From Thalassovita taeanensis (GTDB taxonomy: Bacteria; Pseudomonadota; Alphaproteobacteria; Rhodobacterales; Rhodobacteraceae), in assembly GCF_900110775.1 (NCBI RefSeq), contig NZ_FOEP01000008.1:1-64000 (forward strand): DNA of 64,000 bases, in the 5' to 3' direction. A program made the position numbers and the translations under genes. The notes below the pieces were generated by a model. That model was not told where the DNA came from and did not search any database. It was given only the letters and a program-made list of their open reading frames with translations. Below, one piece after another: positions 8,851 to 17,523 of the stretch (the stretch's first letter is position 1; each line of letters begins with the position of its first letter).

Positions 8851-10080
8851 ATGTCTGAACCGAAATTGGGCGTTCATTCCGAAGCCGGCACATTGCGGCA
8901 GGTGATCGTATCGCCACCCGGCCTGGCGCATCGCCGTCTGACACCGGACAACCGCGAAGACCTGCTGTTCGACGATGTGTTCTGGGTCAAACAGGCGATC
9001 AAGGATCACGCCGTCTTTGCCGATATCATGCGCGGCGAAGGGGTCGAGGTGTTGGATGCGATGGCGCTGCTGGGTGAGACGCTGGACATTTCCGACGCGC
9101 GCGCCTGGGTTCTCGACCACCGCATCACCCGAAATGACGTCGGCGTGGGGATGCGGGACGACTTGCGTGCCTGGATGGAGGGTCTGCCCGGCACGGAACT
9201 GGCCCGTTTGCTGGTCGGCGGCATCCGGGTGGACGATCTGCCCTTCACGCCCTCCGGCATGTTCGGCAGCTACCTTGGCCCGCACGGTTTCGTGCTGCCG
9301 CCGCTGCCAAATTTCATCTTTACCCGCGACAATTCAGCTTGGGTCTATGGCGGCGTGAGCCTGAACCCGATGCATTTCGCGGCACGGCGGCCCGAAACGC
9401 TGCTGATGGCAGCAGTCTACCGGTTTTATCCGACATTCGCGGATCGAGTGCGGGTCTGGTTCGGCGATCCGACGCGGGAATTCGGGACTGCTACGGTGGA
9501 AGGCGGCGACATCATGCCCATCGGGCACGGTGTCGTCATGGTCGGCATGGGCGAACGATCGACCCCGCAGGCGGTGGGCCAACTGGCCGAGGCGCTGTTC
9601 GAGGGTGGCGACGTGACGCGGGTGATCGCCTGCCAGATGCCCAGTTCGCGCGCGGCGATGCATCTGGACACCGTTTTCACCCATTGCGGGGGCGATGTGG
9701 TGACCACTTTCAAGGAGGTGGCGGATGCGATCACCTGCTATGACCTGCGCCCTGGTCAGGGCAAGGCCGCGCTCGATATCCGCCGGGATGCGCGCCACAT
9801 ATTCGAGATCACCGCTGAAATTCTGGGCCACAAGAAACTGCATCTAGTGCCCACCGGCGGGGCCGACGCCGCGGAGCAATCGCGCGAACAGTGGAATGAT
9901 GGCAACAACGTGCTGGCGCTGCGCCCCGGCGTCGTCATCGGCTATGACCGCAACGACGACACCAACGCCGCACTGAAGGAGGCCGGGATCGAGGTGCTGG
10001 CCATCCCCGGTGCCGAACTGGGCCGGGGCAGGGGCGGCAGCCACTGCATGAGTTGCCCGACGATCCGCGACGCAATCTGA
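8851..10080 (+). CDS. arcA: Arginine deiminase
   Basis: ArcA hydrolyses arginine to citrulline and ammonia, the entry step of the ATP-yielding arginine deiminase pathway. The 409-aa protein has the family's [12 protein letters not shown] guanidinium site, [13 protein letters not shown] with catalytic His, and the C-terminal [11 protein letters not shown] motif carrying the nucleophile C399. Length is normal. It is followed 23 bp later by the ornithine carbamoyltransferase gene and preceded by AAAGAAGGAGGC. Cytoplasmic. The near-FNR site upstream of the operon suggests induction at low oxygen. Confidence 0.97.
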   Translation: MSEPKLGVHSEAGTLRQVIVSPPGLAHRRLTPDNREDLLFDDVFWVKQAIKDHAVFADIMRGEGVEVLDAMALLGETLDISDARAWVLDHRITRNDVGVGMRDDLRAWMEGLPGTELARLLVGGIRVDDLPFTPSGMFGSYLGPHGFVLPPLPNFIFTRDNSAWVYGGVSLNPMHFAARRPETLLMAAVYRFYPTFADRVRVWFGDPTREFGTATVEGGDIMPIGHGVVMVGMGERSTPQAVGQLAEALFEGGDVTRVIACQMPSSRAAMHLDTVFTHCGGDVVTTFKEVADAITCYDLRPGQGKAALDIRRDARHIFEITAEILGHKKLHLVPTGGADAAEQSREQWNDGNNVLALRPGVVIGYDRNDDTNAALKEAGIEVLAIPGAELGRGRGGSHCMSCPTIRDAI

Positions 10081-10103
10081 ACCACCGACGATAAGGAAAT
10101 CCC

Positions 10104-11105
10104 ATGTCCTACAATCTGAGAAACCGCCATTTCCTGGCCCTGCGCGACTTCACGCCGCAGGAAATCAGCTTCTTGCTGAAACTCTCCGCCGACCTGAAGG
10201 CGGCGAAATACGCCGGCACCGAAATTCCGCGCCTGACCGGCAAGGAAATCGCCCTGATCTTCGAGAAGGACAGCACCCGCACCCGCGTCGGCTTTGAGGT
10301 GGCGGCCCACGATCAGGGCGCGCATGTGACCTATCTTGGCCCCTCGGGGTCGCATCTGGGCAAGAAGGAAACCGTCAAGGACACCGCGCGCGTGCTAGGC
10401 CGGGTCTATGACGCGATCGAATATCGCGGATTTGGTCACCCTATCGTCGAGACGCTGGCGCAATACGCTGGCGTGCCCGTCTATAACGGGCTGACGGACG
10501 AATTCCACCCGACGCAGATCCTTGCCGACTTCCTGACCATGCAGGAACATTCCGACAAGCCGCTGCGCGAGATCGCCTATTGCTTCATGGGCGATGCGGG
10601 CAACAACATGGGTGACAGCCTGCTGATCGGCGGGGCGAAGATGGGCATGGATGTGCGCCTGTGCGCGCCCGAAAGCCTGTGGCCGGGCCAGGCGATCCGC
10701 GACGAGGCCGATGACGTCGCCGTGCAGACCGGCGCGCGGATCACGATCACCGAGGATGTGGACGCCGCGGTGAAAGACGTCGATTTCGTCTATACCGATG
10801 TCTGGGTGTCGATGGGTGAGCCCAAGGAAAAATGGGCGGAACGGATCGAGCTGCTGACGCCCTATCAGGTGAATTCCGATGTGATGGCCAAAACCGGCAA
10901 TCCGAGGGCCAAGTTCATGCATTGCCTGCCCGCCTTCCACAATGCCGAGACCGAAGTCGGCGCCGGTATCGAAGAGGAATTCGGCATCACGGCGATGGAA
11001 GTCACCGAAGAGGTGTTCGAAAGCCCGGCCTCCATCGTGTTCGATCAGGCCGAGAACCGGCTGCACACGATTAAGGCGGTGCTCGTCGCCACGCTGGGCA
11101 ACTAG
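10104..11105 (+). CDS. arcB: Ornithine carbamoyltransferase (catabolic)
   Basis: Converts citrulline plus phosphate to ornithine and carbamoyl phosphate when working in the arginine deiminase direction. The 333-aa protein shows the carbamoyl-phosphate motif STRTR, the HPTQ motif ([11 protein letters not shown]) and the ornithine-site HCLPAFH. The long catabolic-type reading and its place between arcA and arcC argue for ArcB and not the biosynthetic ArgF. It ends 2 bp before the GTG start of arcC, implying translational coupling. Confidence 0.95.
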   Translation: MSYNLRNRHFLALRDFTPQEISFLLKLSADLKAAKYAGTEIPRLTGKEIALIFEKDSTRTRVGFEVAAHDQGAHVTYLGPSGSHLGKKETVKDTARVLGRVYDAIEYRGFGHPIVETLAQYAGVPVYNGLTDEFHPTQILADFLTMQEHSDKPLREIAYCFMGDAGNNMGDSLLIGGAKMGMDVRLCAPESLWPGQAIRDEADDVAVQTGARITITEDVDAAVKDVDFVYTDVWVSMGEPKEKWAERIELLTPYQVNSDVMAKTGNPRAKFMHCLPAFHNAETEVGAGIEEEFGITAMEVTEEVFESPASIVFDQAENRLHTIKAVLVATLGN

Positions 11106-11107
11106 CG

Positions 11108-12019
11108 GTGCTGGTTGTCGCCGCATTGGGGGGCAATGCATTGTTGCGCCGTGGCGAGCCGCTGACCGCCAAGGCGCAGCGCGAGAACGTCGCCACCGCG
11201 GCTGCCTCGCTGGCGCAGATCATCAAGGCCGGACACCGGCTGGTCGTCACCCACGGCAACGGGCCGCAAATCGGCCTGCTTGCATTGCAGGGTGCGGCCT
11301 ACAAACCCGATGCAGTGTTCCCGCTGGATGTGCTGGGGGCGGAAACCGATGGCATGATCGGTTACATGATCGAGCAGGCGCTTGAAAACGCCCTGGGCCA
11401 TGACCGCCCGGTCGCGACCCTGCTGACCCAGATCGAGGTCGATCCCAAAGACCCGGCCTTCGCCAAGCCCACCAAGTTCATCGGCCCGGTCTATGACAAG
11501 GCGGAAGCCGAACGGCTCGCGCAGGCGCGGGGGTGGAGCATTGCTGCGGATGGCGCGCATTGGCGCCGCGTGGTGCCGTCGCCGATGCCGAGTGGCATTC
11601 CCGACCTGAAGGTGCTGGAACTGCTGCTCGAGCAGGACGTGACGCTGATCTGCGCAGGCGGCGGTGGCATTCCGGTCGTCCGGCGTGCCGACGGTTCGCT
11701 GATCGGGGTCGAGGCGGTGATCGACAAGGATCACGCGACGGCGCTTCTGGCACACAAGCTGAACGCCGACGCGCTGTTGCTGCTGACTGACGTCGAGGCC
11801 GTGTTCCGCGACTTCGGCACCGACGCGCAATCGGCTATAAGGCAGGTGTCGCCGGAGGACGCAGTGCGTCTGGACCTGCCGGACGGGTCGATGGCGCCGA
11901 AGGTGGCCGCCGCCGCGACTTTCGTATCCGATCGCGACCGTTTCGCCTGCGTAGGTCGGCTGGAAGATGCGCTGGCCATGCTGGAAGGTCGCGCAGGGAC
12001 GATGATCGCAAACACATGA
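11108..12019 (+). CDS. arcC: Carbamate kinase
   Basis: Transfers phosphate from carbamoyl phosphate to ADP, giving ATP, the energy-yielding step of the pathway. The 303-aa protein starts with GTG and shows ALGGNALL, THGNGPQIGLL, the CAGGGGIPVV loop and the DKDHATALLA motif of the amino-acid kinase fold. Length is normal. The GTG start lies 2 bp after the arcB stop codon and has no clear ribosome-binding site of its own, so it probably depends on arcB translation. Confidence 0.95.
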   Translation: MLVVAALGGNALLRRGEPLTAKAQRENVATAAASLAQIIKAGHRLVVTHGNGPQIGLLALQGAAYKPDAVFPLDVLGAETDGMIGYMIEQALENALGHDRPVATLLTQIEVDPKDPAFAKPTKFIGPVYDKAEAERLAQARGWSIAADGAHWRRVVPSPMPSGIPDLKVLELLLEQDVTLICAGGGGIPVVRRADGSLIGVEAVIDKDHATALLAHKLNADALLLLTDVEAVFRDFGTDAQSAIRQVSPEDAVRLDLPDGSMAPKVAAAATFVSDRDRFACVGRLEDALAMLEGRAGTMIANT

Positions 12020-12037
12020 AACCAAGGAGGACGATCC

Positions 12038-12808
12038 ATGAAACGTCTGGAAGATAAAGTCGCCCTGATCACCGGCGGTGCGGCAGGCATCGGTCTGGAA
12101 ACCGCCCGGCTTTTCTTGAGTGAGGGGGCCAAGGTCGCGCTTGTGGACCTCCACGTTGACGACCTGTCGGATGCTGCGGGGGATCTGGGCAATCCGGATG
12201 ACCTGCTGACAATCGCCGCCGACGTCTCATCGGTCGAAGATTGCAAAAGATACGTCGCGCAGACCGTCGAGAAGTTCGGGCGCATCGACGTGTTCTTCAA
12301 CAACGCCGGAGTCGAAGGCATGGTCGCTCCGCTGGTCGATCAGAAGATCGAGGATTTCGACCGCGTGATGGCGGTTAATGTGCGCGGCGCTTTCCTTGGG
12401 TTGCAGCATGTCTTGCCCGTGATGACTGGGCAGCAATCGGGCAGCGTGATCAACATGTCGTCGATCGCGGGCCTCAAGGGCAGCCCGAACGTCGCGCCCT
12501 ATATCACGTCGAAACATGCCGTTGTCGGTTTGACGCGCGCCGCCGCGATAGAGGTCGCAGGCCACAACGTGCGTGTCAACTCGGTGCATCCCTCGCCGGT
12601 CAACACGCGGATGATGCGGTCGCTGGAGGAAGGGTTCAATCCCGGCCACGGCGACGAAGTGAAGCAACAGCTTGCCGGCACGATTCCGCTGGGTCGCTAT
12701 GGTGAAAGCATAGAAATCGCCAATCTGGTCCTGTTCCTCGCCTCCGACGAGTCCGCCTTCATCACGGGAGCGCAGTATCCCATCGACGGGGGCATGTCGG
12801 CGGGCTGA
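12038..12808 (+). CDS. Short-chain dehydrogenase/reductase
   Basis: A 256-aa classical SDR: Rossmann motif TGGAAGIG at 12-19, NNAGVEG, catalytic Ser in NMSSIAG, and the YxxxK pair in PYITSKHAVVG. The Asp after the second strand (LVDLH) suggests NAD(H) preference. It follows arcC by 18 bp with a strong AAGGAGG site, so it is probably the last gene of the arc operon. The substrate cannot be read from the sequence. Confidence 0.93.
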   Translation: MKRLEDKVALITGGAAGIGLETARLFLSEGAKVALVDLHVDDLSDAAGDLGNPDDLLTIAADVSSVEDCKRYVAQTVEKFGRIDVFFNNAGVEGMVAPLVDQKIEDFDRVMAVNVRGAFLGLQHVLPVMTGQQSGSVINMSSIAGLKGSPNVAPYITSKHAVVGLTRAAAIEVAGHNVRVNSVHPSPVNTRMMRSLEEGFNPGHGDEVKQQLAGTIPLGRYGESIEIANLVLFLASDESAFITGAQYPIDGGMSAG

Positions 12809-12854
12809 TCGGGTCTCTGCCCGTATGGGTTTGGAACCTGTTGCTAGGGGGCTG

Positions 12855-13898
12855 TCAGGTCGCCGTAAATGTCCCGACCCCAAGCGCCGCGTTCGTACGC
12901 GCAATCGACGCCGATCCGTCTCGCTCGGCTTCCGTCAGGGCACGGATCGCGTCGATGGTTTCGGGGATCACGATGGCCTGGTTGTCGACCATGTAGGCAT
13001 AGAACAATTCGTCGCCCTCGACCTTGAGCATGTCCTCCCACAGAGCCACCTCATAGAGGCTGTCGTTGGGACGCCCGAAATCGGCCATCATCTCCTTGAC
13101 CGCGTTAAGTGCGCCCAGCCCGTCCGCCATCCGGATCAACGCGATGCGGGAGGAGGCGCGGAACGCTTCCAGTACCTCGTCTTTGGACGCCTTGCGCGGC
13201 ATCCTGACCGACCAATAATGCAGATGGGCAAGGGTCTGCGGCACCTTCACGGCCATCGTGATCACGTCGAGATCGGGATCGACGCTTTGTGCATCCGGGC
13301 CCTGATGGCTGGGAATATCGGGTTCGGGCACAAGCGTGTTCATGATTCCACCCAGATGGCTTTCCCACGGGTCGGTGGCGCGCCGCAGGAGCGTTCCGCG
13401 CGCTGAGCCAAGAAGCCCCGCAACGTTCAGCGCTGTGAGGGTGCGGACGATCGACGTCGTGTTGCAGGACACCACGCGGGTGCTGTCGCGGCCAAGCGCG
13501 CTTGCATAGTTCGCTTCGGCAACAAAGGAATGGCCGGTCACCTCGTGTTTTTCGCCGCCATGAACGATGAAGCGGATGCCTCTTTCGCGGTAGGTTTCCA
13601 CATTGCGCGCGGCTACTTTTTTTGGCGTGCAGTCCACCACGATGTCGGCGGTAGCAAGCATGTCGTTGAGCGCTCCGGCCACGTCCAGGCCGGCCTCTCG
13701 CATGGCCAGGGCGCGATCCGGGTCGGCGGCATAAAGCGCGAAACCCTTCGCGCGCGCCATGCGGGCGCGCCAGTCGGAGGTGACGTCCGCCACGCCAACG
13801 AGGTCCATGTCCTCTTGTGCGACCACTGCGTCTGCCACACGTTTGCCGATCACGCCGTATCCGTTTACGGCAACTCTGATAGGTTTCATGTCAGTCAT
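12855..13898 (-). CDS. Type II (archaeal-type) glyceraldehyde-3-phosphate dehydrogenase
   Basis: A 347-aa enzyme of the homotetrameric type II GAPDH family usual in archaea and scattered in bacteria. Seen: N-terminal nucleotide-binding GYGVIGKR, VDCTPKKV, the catalytic SCNTTS with C145, and HLHYWSVRMP near the phosphate site. It would oxidise glyceraldehyde 3-phosphate with NAD(P). Its start overlaps the end of the cfa gene by 4 bp (13895-13898), so the two are one transcript downstream of a Cys-rich sigma factor. A bacterium normally also has a type I GapA elsewhere, so this is likely an accessory or stress enzyme. Confidence 0.88.
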   Translation of the reverse strand: MTDMKPIRVAVNGYGVIGKRVADAVVAQEDMDLVGVADVTSDWRARMARAKGFALYAADPDRALAMREAGLDVAGALNDMLATADIVVDCTPKKVAARNVETYRERGIRFIVHGGEKHEVTGHSFVAEANYASALGRDSTRVVSCNTTSIVRTLTALNVAGLLGSARGTLLRRATDPWESHLGGIMNTLVPEPDIPSHQGPDAQSVDPDLDVITMAVKVPQTLAHLHYWSVRMPRKASKDEVLEAFRASSRIALIRMADGLGALNAVKEMMADFGRPNDSLYEVALWEDMLKVEGDELFYAYMVDNQAIVIPETIDAIRALTEAERDGSASIARTNAALGVGTFTAT

Positions 13899-15235
13899 CC
13901 CGCTCTCGTGAATTCTGTGCCGGTCGAAATATCCCAGGCGGTTTCGCCTGCCTCGACCTTGGCAATATAGTCGCGGGTCAGCGGGACCGCATCACGGCGC
14001 TTGGCAAGCTGGATCTGGAAGACCATCAACCGCCCGTTCCGGAACGCCATTTCGCAGACAGCCAGATAGAATTCCCACATACGGCAGAACCGCTCGTCGT
14101 AAATCATGCGCGCAGTCTCGCGCTCGGCGGCGAACCGTTCGGACCAGTGTCGCAGCGTCTCGGCGTAATGCAACCGCAGGACCTCAACATCCGTGACCCA
14201 CATCCCCGCACGCTCTGCTGCCGCGATGGTTTCGGACAGCGTGGGCAGATAGCCCCCGGGGAAGATGTATTTGCGGAGCCAGGGATCGCTCCCGCCTTTG
14301 GGCGCCATCCTGCCGATCGCATGAACAAGAGCGACCCCATCGGGCCTGAGAACGCGCTGAAGGGTGGTAAAAAACGCATCGAATCCGCTGCGGCCCACAT
14401 GCTCGAACATACCTACGGACACGACGCGATCGTATAGCCCATGCTCTTCGCGGTAATCGCGCCGTTCAAAGGCCACCCGATCAAACAGGCCGGTTTGCTG
14501 GGCACGTTCGCGGGCAGCGGCAATCTGTTCGGCCGAGAGGCTGAGCCCGGTCACGCGCGCCTCGTGTTGCTGGGCAAGCTCCATCGCCAGCCCGCCCCAG
14601 CCCGAGCCGATGTCGAGAACCTCCAGACCAGGTCGCATCAACAGCTTTGCCGCGATGTGCTTTTTCTTAAAGGCCTGGGCCTCGTCCAACGTTTCGGTCC
14701 CGGTCGGGAAGTAGGCGCAGGAGTATTGTCGATCCGCATCCAGAAAAAGGTCGTAGAGTTCGGTCGAGATATCGTAGTGATGCGCCACGTTCGCGTGAGA
14801 CCGGCTGATCGGATTATGATGCAGCCTGCGGCTCAGGAATGCGTCCAGCCAGCGGGTCAATCGTCTGCCAGGCAATGCGTCGATAGTATCTATGTCGGTC
14901 ATGCAGATCGAGAGGAGGTCGCGCAGGCTGCCAGTTTCAATGCGCAGCGTCCCGTCCATATAAGCCTCGCCAAGTGCAATGCTGGGGTTCACCAGAAGTT
15001 GCACAGGCAGCACCTTTTCGGTCAAACGGACGGAAACGGCGGGTTCGCCGCCGGGGCCGAAATGCCACGTCTGGCCGCAGGGATCGTAGATGGTGAGGCG
15101 TCCGTTTTGAACGAGGCGTCGCAGCGATTTGGCGAGCAACCACATGGCCGCCCGTCCCGGTGCGAGACGTCCGGTTTCAATCCGGCTACCTTCTTGTTCA
15201 AAGCGTTCGTCGGGAGAGGTTTCGCTATTGGACAT
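13895..15235 (-). CDS. cfa: Cyclopropane-fatty-acyl-phospholipid synthase
   Basis: A 446-aa SAM-dependent enzyme that methylenates the double bonds of membrane phospholipids, a response to acid, oxidative and metal stress. It has the N-terminal substrate domain, then NVAHHYDISTELYDLFLD, the AdoMet loop EVLDIGSGWGGLAMELA and the VSVGMFEHVG motif. It overlaps the downstream GAPDH gene by 4 bp and lies 242 bp after a Cys-rich ECF sigma gene, a pairing that fits sigma-dependent control of membrane lipids. Length is slightly longer than E. coli Cfa. Confidence 0.93.
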   Translation of the reverse strand: MSNSETSPDERFEQEGSRIETGRLAPGRAAMWLLAKSLRRLVQNGRLTIYDPCGQTWHFGPGGEPAVSVRLTEKVLPVQLLVNPSIALGEAYMDGTLRIETGSLRDLLSICMTDIDTIDALPGRRLTRWLDAFLSRRLHHNPISRSHANVAHHYDISTELYDLFLDADRQYSCAYFPTGTETLDEAQAFKKKHIAAKLLMRPGLEVLDIGSGWGGLAMELAQQHEARVTGLSLSAEQIAAARERAQQTGLFDRVAFERRDYREEHGLYDRVVSVGMFEHVGRSGFDAFFTTLQRVLRPDGVALVHAIGRMAPKGGSDPWLRKYIFPGGYLPTLSETIAAAERAGMWVTDVEVLRLHYAETLRHWSERFAAERETARMIYDERFCRMWEFYLAVCEMAFRNGRLMVFQIQLAKRRDAVPLTRDYIAKVEAGETAWDISTGTEFTRAG

Positions 15236-15260
15236 GATCGCTTGCTCCGTCTTGTTTTTT

Positions 15261-15343
15261 GTCGGCAGGCGGCGTCAACCGCCGCTTTCTGATAAAACAG
15301 ACGAAAGATGACAAGGTTCATTACAGCGCAGCGGCCTGCCGAC
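15261..15343. repeat. Inverted repeat GTCGGCAGG / CCTGCCGAC in the cfa leader
   Basis: GTCGGCAGG (15261-15269) and CCTGCCGAC (15335-15343) are exact reverse complements separated by 65 bp, with a smaller GGCGG/CCGCC hairpin inside. It lies 26-108 bp upstream of the cfa start codon, so it could fold in the cfa leader RNA. No riboswitch family is recognised. Confidence 0.35.
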
Positions 15344-15477
15344 ACGGTGCCCGCGGTGCACAGGCGTGCGTAGGCGGAACCCTTGGAAAACGGATCGGCG
15401 TGTCCTCGCTGGCGGACAATAGAACGCGATCCGTGAATTGCAGACACGCCGGTGAGAGAGGGCCAGCACATCGGGGC

Positions 15478-16146
15478 TCAGTCCGTCGTTTTCGCTCCGG
15501 CGTCGTCCTTCATCGCTTGAAAACGAGCGCGGGCCTTTTCCGCTGCGTCGCAATCGCAATCGAGAAAGCCATGAACCGGGCAGGTCAGGCACATCTGTTC
15601 CAACCTTGTCTTCAACGCCTGCCGACCCCGGTGAAGGCGGACCGTGATGTTGTTCAAGGTGATGCCAAGGTCTTTGGCGACAGCATCGCGCGGCTGCTCC
15701 TGAAGATCGACGCGCCAGATTACTTCGGCATATTCCGGTCTGAGCGTCGGCAACAGCTTGTACAGACAATTGCATATCGCCTCGTCGAGTTCTTCGTCGA
15801 ACCCGTTTTGGACGCTGTCCAGGTCGGTTGGGGCCATGACTACCTCCCTCTGGCGCCTTCGCGAAACCTTGCGACCGTAGTCGGCGATGGACGACGCCAG
15901 AATCTGGCCGAGCCAGCCACGAACGGCGCGCACATCGCGAAGTTGCTCGGAGCGGTCAATGGCGCGCAGCATGAACGTTTGCAGGACATCCTCGGCTGCC
16001 TCCGGATCTCCCAGTCGCCGACGCAGGAAATTCAGGATATGCTGCCGACCTTCCACCAGCGAGCGACGGACAGCGATGTCCGCATCCTTGGCGGCTGTGT
16101 TGGGCTGATCTGCTGTGGATAACCGATCATTCGGGTCGTGATTCAT
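15478..16146 (-). CDS. ECF sigma factor with CNC linker and Cys-rich tail (CorE-like)
   Basis: A 222-aa sigma factor, more distant from the other two here. Region 2 is PEAAEDVLQTFMLRAIDR; the linker carries C125-N-C127 (EAICNCLYKLLP); region 4 is the DLGITLNNITVRLHRGRQALK helix-turn-helix; the tail has C186, C189, H192, C197 and C199 (CLTCPVHGFLDCDC). As with the 3343 factor, this arrangement resembles the metal-gated CorE group; control by metal is inference. The ATG at 16146 is preceded by AGAGGTGTATC. It lies upstream of cfa and type II GAPDH on the same strand and is divergent from an EamA exporter. Confidence 0.9.
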   Translation of the reverse strand: MNHDPNDRLSTADQPNTAAKDADIAVRRSLVEGRQHILNFLRRRLGDPEAAEDVLQTFMLRAIDRSEQLRDVRAVRGWLGQILASSIADYGRKVSRRRQREVVMAPTDLDSVQNGFDEELDEAICNCLYKLLPTLRPEYAEVIWRVDLQEQPRDAVAKDLGITLNNITVRLHRGRQALKTRLEQMCLTCPVHGFLDCDCDAAEKARARFQAMKDDAGAKTTD

Positions 16147-16401
16147 GATACACCTCTGAAAAGTAAGACGCCGAACCATCGAGAACGTTACACTTTTTCG
16201 GGTGCTTCGGGTGACCTGATTGTTGGTGGTTTTGCTGTTGGGTATGCACAGGCGCGGTCTTTTGGAACCCGGGCCAACACGCGTATGCCCAGGAATGCGT
16301 AAGGTTTCGGCTGCCGCAGCGTCTTCTTACTTCGCCCCTGAGTTGGCACATCGGAAAATTTCTCCAATTCCTGCCACGTCTGACTTGGAAAGGAAATCTC
16401 G

Positions 16402-17292
16402 ATGTCGCCGACTGTCATAACCAAAATCGTTTTGGCCATGTTCCTGTGGGCGGCGTGCTTTCCTTTGATCACGGCAGGGCTGCAATACTCGCCGCATCTG
16501 ACTTTTGCGACAATGCGCGCAGTTCTGGCCGGAGCAACTCTAGTGGGGCTGGCCATGATTTTGCGTAGACCATTCCCGCGCGGTTGGCGCACGTGGTTGA
16601 CCTTGGGGATCGTCGGGATTGGTGCGACAAGTTTGGGATTTCTGGGCATGTTTCATGCAGCAGAATTCGTGTCTCCGGGCCTCGCCACGGTCATCGCAAA
16701 CGCGCAGCCGCTGCTGGCCACGATACTGGGTGTTGCATGGCTTGGCGAGAGGCTGCCCAAGGTCGGTAGGGTCGGCCTTTCGATCGGATTCATGGGAATC
16801 CTCGTGATCGCGCTGCCGCATTTGCTCGATGGAGGTCAAGAGGGGTCGGCCATCGGTTTCGCCTATATCGTTTTGGCCGCGGTTGGGGTGACCATCAGCA
16901 ACGTGGCCATCAAGTCCGTCGCCGGCAAAGTGGACGGGCTTTTCGCAATGGGGTTACAGTTGCTCATCGGCAGCGTGCCACTTGGGTTGGCAGCCCTCGC
17001 GCTGGAAGATCAAAACGCCATTCAATGGAACGCGGTCTTCACGGCATCGCTTTTGGGGCTGGCCCTGTTCGGCTCAGCGCTGGTGTATTGGCTCTGGTTT
17101 TCCGTGCTGGAGGCAGTTGAGCTGAACCGGGCGATTGTGTTCAGCTTTCTTGTTCCAATCTTCGGTCTTTCAATTGGTGCCTTGTTTTTCGGGGAACGCC
17201 TGTCCGGGATTCAATTTTCCGGTATTGCGCTGGTCATTTTGGGGATCGTGTTCGTCAATCTTAAGGGAGCACGGCGGTCTCAAGGTCGATAA
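16402..17292 (+). CDS. EamA-family (DMT superfamily) transporter
   Basis: A 296-aa inner-membrane protein made of two EamA repeats, about ten membrane spans. The first half includes PLITAGLQYSPHLTFATMRA and FVSPGLATVIANAQPLLATIL; the second half ends with ELNRAIVFSFLVPIFGLSIGALFFGERL and GIALVILGIVFVN, both typical of drug/metabolite exporters. Substrate unknown. The start is set by AAAGGAAATCTCG upstream. It stands alone between two divergent or separated sigma-factor genes. Confidence 0.9.
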   Translation: MSPTVITKIVLAMFLWAACFPLITAGLQYSPHLTFATMRAVLAGATLVGLAMILRRPFPRGWRTWLTLGIVGIGATSLGFLGMFHAAEFVSPGLATVIANAQPLLATILGVAWLGERLPKVGRVGLSIGFMGILVIALPHLLDGGQEGSAIGFAYIVLAAVGVTISNVAIKSVAGKVDGLFAMGLQLLIGSVPLGLAALALEDQNAIQWNAVFTASLLGLALFGSALVYWLWFSVLEAVELNRAIVFSFLVPIFGLSIGALFFGERLSGIQFSGIALVILGIVFVNLKGARRSQGR

Positions 17293-17433
17293 TACAGGAC
17301 AACCTGTTAACCTGTTTTCTAACGGTCGTTTTGGCTATTGTCTTCGTCGAAAGCCTGTTCGCTTCGATACGAATGTGTGTTGCTTATTCAGAGTGACGCG
17401 CGGAGAGGCAAATTGTTCTTAGAATGACTGCGC

Positions 17434-17458
17434 GCATTGTACGTTAGAGAGACAATGC
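17434..17458. repeat. Inverted repeat GCATTGT / ACAATGC
   Basis: A perfect 7-bp inverted repeat with an 11-nt centre, 66-90 bp upstream of the sigma factor at 17524. It may be an operator or a leader hairpin. Confidence 0.3.
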
Positions 17459-17462
17459 TCGA

Positions 17463-17485
17463 ATCAGCGCTGTATCGGCGCTGAT
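17463..17485. repeat. Inverted repeat ATCAGCGC / GCGCTGAT
   Basis: A perfect 8-bp inverted repeat around TGTATCG, 39-61 bp upstream of the sigma factor at 17524 and directly after the 17434-17458 repeat. The two in tandem suggest a structured leader or paired operators. Confidence 0.35.
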
Positions 17486-17523
17486 CGCACCTTCGCAAAC
17501 CTCTTGGAAAGGGCAGAGACATC

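Noticed and set aside
14441-15292. 283-aa plus-strand frame opposite cfa
   Set aside because: No recognisable domain and no start signal; the minus-strand gene has clear methyltransferase motifs.
15259-16122. 287-aa plus-strand frame opposite the second sigma factor
   Set aside because: Shadow of the sigma-factor gene; composition and lack of motifs do not support coding.
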